This document shows, in pieces, positions 47,609 through 64,000 of a stretch of 64,000 nucleotides of DNA. Origin of the DNA: Centroberyx gerrardi (taxonomy: Eukaryota > Chordata > Actinopteri > Beryciformes > Berycidae); the NCBI RefSeq assembly GCF_048128805.1, contig NC_135998.1, forward strand, positions 21,846,063 to 21,910,062, written 5' to 3'. The notes below the pieces were generated by a model that saw nothing but the letters and a program-made list of their open reading frames with translations, ran no database searches and had not been told where the DNA came from. Position 1 is the stretch's first letter, and every line of letters begins with the position of its first letter. Both the position numbers and the translations under genes were made by a program.

Positions 47609-47742
47609 GTCGCTATGGTGACTTGCTTTTTACAAATAGCGCGGACAATGTCAAGTGTCGCTATGGATGCAGATGAAAATATGTACGCAGGCTTTTCTAT
47701 GAGAAACATCAAGAACTGAATTATATCTGTCTCCATGGTAAC
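47609..47742. promoter_or_regulatory. Cluster of X-box-like palindromes upstream of ntrk2
   Basis: GTCGCTATGGTGAC (47609-47622), a weaker copy GTCGCTATGGATGC (47657-47670) and GTCTCCATGGTAAC (47729-47742). The outer two fit most of the RFX X-box consensus. They lie about 1.7 kb upstream of the ntrk2 start codon. Confidence 0.4.
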
Positions 47743-48213
47743 CTCAGACTATAGGAGAGGGAAGAGAGCTCTTTATTTTGAAATAGATCCTTGGCTATAT
47801 CTGAAGGAGCATGACAACACTGGGAGAAAAAGGGTTGTTTAAAATAGATCAAGTATGAACATCATTCAAGCTCCTGATTTCCAATAAATGGGGAGTGAGG
47901 TGGTGGCCATTACTGGCTATTGCTGGATTAGTGAGGGTTGTGCTGGGTAGGATTAATAAGTCTGATCTCATGGCCTTATTATTTTATCGCTGCAGAAACT
48001 AAAGGGGATCTGGCTGCACTGGGAGAAAAGTAGATTTGTGTGTTTGTGTCTGTGTGTGCACGTGGGTTCATGTATGTGTGTGTGTGTGTGTGTGTGTGAG
48101 CGTGTTATGCATGTGTCTGTGCATGCAGATGTGTGCACGTGTGTTTGTGTGTAGGGGTGGATGAGGCCTCGGTTAATTGCACTAACTCAAATGCAATAGA
48201 ATACATAATTAAG

Positions 48214-48960
48214 TCAACTTTCTGCGATGAATGATGTTATTTCTTCCGAACAAGTCTTAAAAGGTCTTGATTTTTTTTTTCTGCTGTACCATGAATCCCA
48301 GCTGACATTCTCAGCTGGAGGCGTGGCTACTTCCCCGCTCTGAGGACAGCAGTAACCTGCGTTGCTGGCGGTGGGTTTGCCTTCACTGATGCCTTTGCAG
48401 CCTGTTACAGACTTACAGACTTCACCACCTGGTTGCAGCATCTCTCATCCCTCTTTTGGGCAGCAGCTGAGGATGTACTCCAGTGTCCCTCTCTTGAGGC
48501 ACATGATACTGGCTCAGCCTTGCCCCAGCAGAGGAGGTACGACCAGGAGGACACTGTAGGCTGAATTACAAATTTTCTCACAGTCCATTTTCTGCTCCCA
48601 TCTTGTCCATGTTTGCTGCTGCATCTCCGTCATCCAGCTGAAATGCAACTCATCCACCTCTGCTCCCACGTTCTTCCTGAACCAGTTGGTGGCAGACTTG
48701 TCTTGAGCCTTGCATGCGGTGATGCAGCCCCAGATGATCTACATCCTGTACTATCCACTTTCTCATTACCTAGACTGTGGCGCTTCTCTTGCATGGGTGA
48801 CCGCATTCGTCTTAGGCAGGCACAACATAAACACTCCTGCACAGTGGCCCGGCACACGGGTTCTGCATGTTCTTTCGCCCATACAAAGCAATACCGCTCA
48901 GGCTGTGTGGTGAGTGAGCCACCTGTGAGGGCAGTGGCATCCTCCCAAAGCCCTCAACAG
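48214..48960 (-). pseudogene. Non-LTR retrotransposon C-terminal relic
   Basis: Minus-strand translation gives CLKRGTLEYILSCCPKE followed by CNQVVKSVTG. This resembles the cysteine-containing GTLEHILSxCPK...RYxWRHDQVL segment after the reverse transcriptase in fish LINE-type elements. A Trp-rich WTRWEQKM piece lies upstream in the same orientation. Frame breaks are present throughout. Confidence 0.55.
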
Positions 48961-49978
48961 TAGACAGCAGGACTTCATAGACTGAGTAAGATGGTAAATC
49001 CAGGCCTTGAACTTGCCTGGAAGCACTAGAGCACTAATTTGTCCAATACTGCCAGCCACAATTCTAGCTCCCGACTGGTTTCCTAGATAGACGCAGTTAA
49101 AACTCTTGCACAGGTTTCTCTGTGATGGATGGAATCAGAGTGCCTCCTTGAGGGAATATGGCCACATGAAATCAGCTTAAATTATTTTTTCTCTTTTTGT
49201 GTTGCTTTGTTCTAACCAGGTTTGCTTGAGCCATAACCAAAGACTACAATAATGCTATGTCTCAGTGCCATTAATGTATGCTGGACTGCTTCTTTGGTGA
49301 TCCATTTCTGCCCATTTGCTAAAGAAGCCAATGTTTTTCCTTATGGCTGTATATTTGGCTTGTTCCACTGCTTAATTTGCATTTTTTAATTCCTCCATCA
49401 GAATATTGGTAATTAAAGGATCCCCTTCCCCTACAGTGATATACTGCAAAGATAGTGTGGGACACAGCGTGGAGCTATTTCCTAACATACCAACTAATCA
49501 TTCTCTCTAATCTTTCTACCTTTGTTGTGGGTCTCATACTCTGTCTGTGGCCACATTAACCATTTAGCCGGCCTGGAAACACTGACCTCTCGGCACACAC
49601 TAAACGTCTTACCATGTCCTGTAGAAACTTCAAGAAACTTTAGTCAGACTTTTTCCCCTAAACAATAGAGATGCATCTTGATTTGAATGGTTTTACCTTC
49701 ATCCTAGCCTATTTTAGATAATAATTTGTTCTAACCAGGTGGTTGTTGTAGTTATAGCTGTCATCTCATTCATATGGGGAGGTAAATCGCTCCCTGCCAC
49801 CTTTCCCCACCTGTTTCTGTTCAAAACAGTTTGTACAATGATGCTGAATTCACTATAGGCAAATATCATTGATGATAGCTGCTTCAACAATTTGGATTCA
49901 TCGTCCCATAGCAAGCCAATGTGGATTTTCTAGATGTACAGGCAAGCATGCACACGTGTGTGCGTGGCACATACACCT

Positions 49979-49983
49979 ACACA

Positions 49984-50036
<53 letters not shown>
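49979..50036. repeat. (CA)n microsatellite
   Basis: About 28 CA units with one AT interruption. Confidence 0.95.
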
Positions 50037-50038
<2 letters not shown>

Positions 50039-50469
50039 CTAAAGCTACTCTGATCTCCATAAATGTTGCCATGATATGTAAATATATTGCAGTTTATCTA
50101 TTTTGATAAAGTCAAACAAACAAAAAAACTCAAAATGTTTTACTAGTAAATTACCAAGTTTTTACTAGCTTCTTACTAGAATAGCCCTCACGGTTCACAC
50201 AATATGTTTCACAGAAACATAGTCGGTGACTTAAATTAAAGGGCCCACAAATTAAATGGAGTTGTAATTTAGGAGCACTGGTGCGACCACAAAAAACTGT
50301 CTTGGTGTGGCGTAAGTGCCAGCAGTGGTTATCTGCCCTGCTTTAACCAATATGTGCAATAGTAGGAAAACTGCACTTGTAAATGCATTGTATTACTTTG
50401 GGATTGCTGACATTTTGCAAACGAAGTAGGGACTTTAACATTTGATGACTAAAAACAATTTAGAAACAA

Positions 50470-50590
50470 AAACAGGGGAGGCAGAAGAGCCTAGTGGTTA
50501 GTGAGGTCCTCCCCCATCCACAGCGGCCTGGATTCAATCCCCAGTGGCGATACCTGCCCAAGTATCCTTGAGACTTAGTTTATTAGTTTA
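50470..50590 (+). repeat. tRNA-derived SINE
   Basis: Box A-like TAGTGGTTAGTGAG and box B GGATTCAATCC at tRNA spacing, then TATCCTTGAGACTTAG, which matches the body of a common fish SINE. Confidence 0.6.
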
Positions 50591-51117
50591 AGAGACTTAA
50601 AGGATAATACTGGTGTTTTTTTTTTTTTTTAAGTTTGTGCCAATTATCTAGGTTGCCTCTTTGTTGTGTGCAGTACTCAATTAGGCTATGTGTTTGTTCA
50701 TTATTCCTGGTGGTGTCAGCAGCTAATGTCAAGCTAGGTTTGACACTGTGAAGTAGTGTTTTTTAAAAACAATGAAAAAAAACGTGAAAAAATCTAATTA
50801 CAAATAGCATGCATTGCAAAATAATAGGGGGAAATGTAAACTAGACGTAGACAGTAGTGAATGGGCCATAGCTCTAAATGACACTGGTATTCTCCTTTAA
50901 GCGCTACCTGCTCCATGAGCGCCACAGCCTGGCTGACCATGTGCCAGACCAGAGGGTGAAAAGAGAATTTTGCTCTTAGGAACTGGATGAATAAAATGAA
51001 ACAGTCCATTTACACAGTAAAAAACACTTTCCACTCAAACCACTCTCTGGTTAACAAAGCTTCCTGCAATTGTTTAATGGGGTAATAGTGACAGCTACTA
51101 GGTTGACTCGGCCCTCA

Positions 51118-51480
51118 GGTGCCTTCAGAAAGTATTCAATCCCCTTGCCTTTTTCCGTATTTTGTGGTGTTGCAGCTGGAATGAAATCTGGATTAAAGTG
51201 AGACTTTTTGTCAACTATCTACACAAAATAGTCCCTACTGACAAAGTGAAAGCAGTTTTTAGAAAGATTTACAAATTTATTGAAAATGAAATACAGAAAT
51301 TTCTCATTTAAATAAGTACGTAAGAGTCAAACTTTTTGGAAGCAGCTTTGGCAGTGATTCAAATCTTGGAAATGTTTGTATCAGCTTGGCACATCTGGAT
51401 TTTGGGATTGTGGGACACTGCATCCCAGTGTTGATTTGGCTGTATATGTTTGGGGTCACTGATGTTTCAGAACATAAATT
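51118..51480. mobile_element. Tc1-like transposon end (degraded)
   Basis: Starts GTGCCTTCAGAAAGTATTCA, close to the terminal inverted repeat of a family abundant in fish (TGCCTTCGGAAAGTATTCAG). It continues with the diagnostic TACACAAAATA...TGACAAAGTGAAA...AAATTTATTGAAAAT blocks and a GCAGCTTTGGCAGTGATT piece of the antisense transposase. The second end is not seen nearby. Confidence 0.75.
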
Positions 51481-51493
51481 GGCACCCAACTGG

Positions 51494-51918
51494 AAAACAG
51501 CCAATCAGGAAAGGGGGAGGACTTAAATGACATCACCAATCAATAGGATACTCCCGAGTCCAATGAGCCATCACTCCTGTCAATGCAATTTTTCTATCAA
51601 TAGATATAGACAATTAAAAAAATAGCAAATTAGGAAAAGGGCAGGGGCATACATTACATCTAATCAACGAAAAGCTCTGTCCAACAGCAATCACTTATGC
51701 CAATGCAACTGTAGGATCAAATGATTAAACATCTTAATGGGACTTGGGGATCAGTAGATATAGATGATGAAAAGCAGCATAAATTTGTTCAAATTTCTAG
51801 GACGATGAAAAACAGCCAATTTGGAAAGAGGGAGGGACTTAAATTACATCACTAATTGACAGGGAACTTTCTCTTGAGTCCGATGAGGTATCACACAGGT
51901 CAATGCCAGTTGGGGATC
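51494..51918. repeat. Three diverged ~105-bp units
   Basis: Units at about 51494-51600, 51616-51719 and 51807-51918 each run in the same order: AAACAGCCAAT-like start, GGAAAGGGGGAGG-like purine block, ACTTAAATTACATCA-like block, a TCCGATGAG-like block, and a GTCAATGCA-like end. They differ by many substitutions. Confidence 0.65.
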
Positions 51919-52359
51919 AACAAATTGTTATTTTTTTATGAACATTTTTTGACGAACGGACAGACCAACCCATGCTACCCTATTATGTGTGGCACTCCCA
52001 CTGTGGTTATGCCCCACCAACAGAATAGACAGCTTTACAATTATGTACTTAGTCTACCTAAATGTGGCTCGGTGGGCTAATGCGGATCTATTTGGGGTCC
52101 TTAATATGAAATGGTTAGGGGACCCTGTTACAGAAGCACGTACTGTGAACCCCAAACGTCTCAATGAAATGCAAAATAAATCGTCACTGCTGGCTGGCTC
52201 TCTGCTCTTTTGGGAAGTGCTGATTGTAGTCCAGAGGCGATCTATCCAATAGCAGCCACAGTCTCGGTGCGTCCTCTCCAATCAGGGAAGGCGGACGGAC
52301 GTTCTATATGGGTGAGTTAGATTAGTTGTTCTGTGTCCGCACACGGATACACTGACTCC

Positions 52360-52543
52360 ATTCGGCGGTTTTGATTGGCTTTTATTGCCCCGACCGCCCG
52401 TGCTTACGTAAAACGGCATTAGAAACAATCTACCGGGGCGGTAAATCAAACTCACCCACTAGCTTCACTCCATGCTTCAAACGTGCTAACGTCTCTGGGC
52501 GAAGAAATCGTAGTGGACGGCACTGAACGCGGTTTTGCTGCAG
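52360..52543 (+). promoter_or_regulatory. hnrnpk: hnrnpk promoter and non-coding exon 1
   Basis: CpG-rich DNA with a CCAAT box (ATTGGCT near 52375), then a likely 5'UTR exon ending GCTGCAG at 52543 before donor GTTTGT. The 3' end of the exon is fairly clear. The transcription start is inferred only. Confidence 0.5.
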
Positions 52544-53552
52544 GTTTGTTTTTGCAAGTATCGTCTTAGGTAGTTAGGAATATATCGTGGCATCATTGAG
52601 CCTGTACCTTCAGCTGTGTGCTGTATGAAACAGACTTCACCGCTGACAGACACGGAGTAACTGAATCGCCCAGCTCTAACGTTACATCGTCGCAACGTGT
52701 ACACAGTAGACACGCCTCGTGAAGCAACCAAAAAGAATAGAGCGACTGGCTAGCTTAGCATATTAGGTAGCATAGCTAAATCATGTCAACTTAGTCAAAC
52801 CTGCAAGCTAACCTCAGTTTACTGGCAGCCGAATCAGGTGACAAACAAGTTTCCCTTTTACGTGTGAGAACTGCATTGTGTTTATCGCACGGATCGGTCA
52901 TTTTCCCCTGCATACACCATGTCCTCCGGTTGTTATTTTGGGTTTAGCAGAAGCTAAGTGAGTGGAGCTAGTGTGGAAAAGGCTCGATATGCAGTGCGTG
53001 ATGAGCTGCATAACCACCATGGAGTTTTCCTACGAATAGCCTATTCTGGATCAAACTCATGCAAATGTGATTTTATATTTTGGGGAACGTTATCCAAGTA
53101 TGCGGGGACTGTGGGTGTTGCTGAACAACTAGTTGGGTGCAGCTAATTTCGTAAGCAACGTAGGCATTGACAGCATCCCACACTACGGTAGCCAGGCCTC
53201 TTATGATTGATGCTTGCAGGGGAGCAGACATTTTTTGGAGTGAACTACAGTGGACAGTGCATGTAGGCTAGATACACTAAGGAGGCATGAGGCTCGAGTT
53301 ACATCATTCCCTCTCAGGTTCTTAGATTAATACATCTGAGACAAAATTACCACTTGAAAATAACATGCTGTTAAAGTATTCTACTTATGATTTTATTGAT
53401 TTTACTTCATAAGCCACACTTGTCAGTCAGCAGATATAATTCATCTGATGTGTCCTCACTTGTATGTGGCCATCCTGATTCATATTATTGCCTCTGCTTT
53501 TAGCAGATCCAGGGAGAGGAGCCTGTTTGCATTCCACCGCTGGTGCAAGACA

Positions 53553-61407
<7,855 letters not shown>

Positions 61408-61912
61408 GTGAGTGCCATCTGTATGTACAGGTGCTGCCATAATGCCAGGCAGCATGTTTGTAGCTGCTTAGTTGTGAGTTGTAGCTGTTTTGTTTGTGAA
61501 TTGTGTGTATGTTTCAAAAGAAGTGATTGGAATTGTTTTTCTAGTGTAGTAGAAACACAGTGGCTTGGACACTGTGGCGCTTTTCACCGGGTATGCACAC
61601 TGGCCTAGGCCTGTTGTTGCCTGGCAACAGTTGTCTCCTTGGTTACCATAGAGCAGCTGAGTACGTAGTCCAGAGATGCACCGGGCTAGCAAATGAACTT
61701 AAGTTGAAACCAAAGCAATTCCTGCACAGGTTCCTTTCAGGTCTTACCTGCAAGCAAATTGTTTCAATGAGGAACCAAGCAAAGAATACATTTGTGTAAA
61801 TAAAAAATAACAGTAGTCAAATTCCTGATATTTAAAGGGTGATGAAGCAGAGAGAAAATGCCTATCTCCACCCACTCACCAAATTGAAAAATACAAAGTT
61901 GTGGGTGGCGAT

Positions 61913-61955
<43 letters not shown>

Positions 61956-63330
61956 AGTGAGACGGTGTGGAGTCATGCCCCCTTATGCACTTGAGCTCAT
62001 GCATGGCAGGAGAGGGGGAGCTAGGTTTGGTAACTTGATGACAGATGAATGTGGAATACCTACTAACACATCATTTCAAGAATATTTTTACTACTGCTAG
62101 TTGGTGTCAAAAAAACAAGATTTGCACATGAGATCCAGGAAGACAACATTATGTGATGTATTGTCAAGATTACAACAAAGATGGATGTATTGCATCATAA
62201 AATTGCCCTGAATATTGAGTAACAGCTGAAAAAAGTGAGTTTAGGTTTCATCCCCCTGTAAGGGCAAGCGTTCTGTGTTTGAGAAAGCCAGAAATGTCAG
62301 AAATACTTTCACTTCTAACCATGGACCTAACCATAACCAGTTCATAACTGCTTACACACTCACAGGTTTTCTTTTAGGTCAAGCTAATAGCAAATTTCCA
62401 TATAACAGTGAGTTTACATCCACACCAATACTCTGATTACTGGAAGTAATTGGCTTAATGCAATATTTTGATTACATTTACATTGTTTGAAGTAACGTGA
62501 TTTCTCTAATAAGCCAGTGTAAATGGGTTCATGTAATCGATTTGCTGTTGCTGTTTGCTTTGTAAATAAATCATCGGTGTTGCCTTGGTGAAATTAGGAC
62601 TATTAACCATGATTATAGGAAAAAAAATCTCAGACCAACTGGTTTTCAGTCTTTTTGTTTGGAAAAATCTCAAACATAAAAATCTCAATCACTCAGAGTC
62701 AGCCACTTGTGACTACTTGCGAAATGGTTTAATAACCTATTTCTTAAGATGTCTCATCAGTCAATAATCCTCTTCGCAACCTTTCATCTTAACATTCGAA
62801 GTCAGGCTAAATACCAAAATCATCTTTTGCATTACTTATCTTCCATTAATTATGAATTTGCATTTGTGACTCTCAGAAACTTGGTTTCAGGAAAAATGTT
62901 CAACTCCCTAAAACAAAAATGATAAATGTCAGGTTTTGGTGTCTGTCTGGACTGTGAATCCAGTATGTATTTTGTCAATGTTTGCTTATCCCTCTCTGAA
63001 GAATAATCATACTAATGGCTTTCTCTCAGATATCATGAATGGGAAGCTAGCCTTCATTAATGAGGTTTGATCCATCTCCTGAGAGGGGGGTCATGGATAT
63101 AATTGCCAGGATGAGAAATTCAGCAGCAGGTCATGATGAAATCAGTTGATGAAGGTGTGTCCTCCAATTATCAAGCCACTGACGTATATACTCTCAAAAT
63201 CATTGGAAACTGAGGACATTCAAAGGGATCTTAAAGTTTTTTCCCTTTTTAAAGTAAAGTGGTCCCCTATTAAGTCAGGTGATCCAAGATCATTTAATAT
63301 CCATCACCCTGTCTCTGTCTTTACTTGTTT
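61408..63330 (+). other. hnrnpk: hnrnpk intron, no exon recognised
   Basis: It starts with a good donor GTGAGT after DRYDSM. The next expected coding segment (GFSADETWDSAIDTW-type) was not found before the window end. It includes a (GT)n run at 61919-61953 and an AT-rich stretch at 62400-62770 that resembles a MITE without clear ends. Confidence 0.65.
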
Positions 63331-63339
63331 TTAGATTCT

Positions 63340-64000
63340 AGAAAAGTTGGTGTTCAAATAAAGTGACAAAGAACTCAGCAAAAGTCGTGCAGAATTGCTT
63401 GGGCCTCCACGTTTCCCATCAATCTCATCTTCTTGTTCTTGGCTTAGGCTATAGTGGGCATGTGATCACCAAAATTAGACAATTGGAGAGTGGGAAAAAT
63501 TTTTACCTGGTCTGGAGAATCAGGTTTTTTATTTGTTGACATGCTGATGGCACGGTCAGAATTTGGCTTAACAGCATGAATCCATGGATCCATCCTGCCT
63601 GGTGTCCATTGTCCAGGCTGGTGGTTCTGGTGTGGGGAATGTCTTCTTGGCACACATTGGGGCCCTTATTACCAGTACTAAACATTGTTGCTGACCATGT
63701 GCATCCCTTCATGGCCAATCTACCCCTTGTCAAACGGATACTTCCAGCAGGATAATGCATCATTTTCACAAAGTGCGCATCGTCCCAGGATGGTTACAGT
63801 AACATGACAATGAATTTATTTTACTACCCAGTTCCCAGATCTCAAACCAGTAGTGCAGTTTTGGGATGAGGTGGAATAGGATGTTTGCAACATGAATATG
63901 AAAACTGAAAAATACCTAGTACTACTAGTACCTTGTTGAATCTACACCTCAAAGAATTCAGGCTGTTCTGAAGGCAAACGGGTAACCAATACTAAATACT
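63340..64000 (+). pseudogene. Tc1/mariner transposase relic
   Basis: The plus strand carries a degraded DDE transposase. Recognisable pieces are GGTTCTGGTGTGGGGAATGT (63621-63640), CTTCCAGCAGGATAATGCA (FQQDNA motif, about 63740), AACATGACAATGAATTTA, CAGATCTCAAACCAGTAGTG (PDLNP-like) and TTTGGGATGAGGTGGAATAG. These occur in the order found in a common fish Tc1 family. Frame breaks make it inactive. The 3' end lies past the window. Confidence 0.7.

Larger units (their letters stand above)
46551..52300. other. Spacer between divergent ntrk2 and hnrnpk
   Basis: No gene recognised. It contains X-box-like palindromes, a (GT)n near 48074-48098, a non-LTR retrotransposon relic, a SINE, a Tc1 end, a (CA)n at 49979-50036 and three related ~105-bp units, each listed separately. 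Confidence 0.65.

Overview
The window is vertebrate, almost certainly teleost, genomic DNA. Protein-coding blocks are short exons with GT-AG borders. The intergenic DNA is rich in CA/GT microsatellites and carries fish-type repeats: Tc1/mariner, hAT and piggyBac relics and tRNA-derived SINEs. There are no bacterial operons, CRISPR arrays or phage genes. All exon borders were set by hand from reading-frame continuity, splice sites and remembered vertebrate protein families; no database search was run.

Layout. (1) 1-12055, plus strand: 3' part of an alpha-1-type integrin gene (itga1), 20 coding exons ending at 9603, with a ~2.4 kb 3'UTR. (2) 12056-19500: gene-poor spacer with microsatellites, a dead piggyBac transposase, a SINE and a duplicated ~100 bp block. 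(3) 19400-30457, plus strand: complete kcmf1 (ZZ-type E3 ubiquitin ligase), seven coding exons and 388 codons, with one intron that looks U12-type and has AT-AT ends. (4) 30458-35841: spacer that must include the 3'UTRs of kcmf1 and ntrk2, which converge here. (5) 35842-45965, minus strand: complete coding region of the neurotrophin receptor ntrk2 (TrkB), 18 coding exons and 794 codons, including an 18-nt and a 9-nt exon just outside the membrane. (6) 46000-52400: ntrk2 upstream region and transposon relics. (7) 52400-64000, plus strand: 5' two-thirds of hnrnpk (poly-C-binding hnRNP K), with KH1, KH2 and the RGG/proline-rich region; KH3 lies beyond the window.

The four genes do not form a pathway. 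itga1 (collagen receptor) and ntrk2 (BDNF/NT-4 receptor) are surface receptors, kcmf1 acts in ubiquitin signalling, and hnrnpk in RNA processing. I see no new multi-gene system. The points most worth checking are about RNA processing: the AT-AT intron of kcmf1, the ntrk2 microexons and its long polypyrimidine tract, the GC-AG intron of itga1, and the C-rich intron and odd linker exon of hnrnpk.
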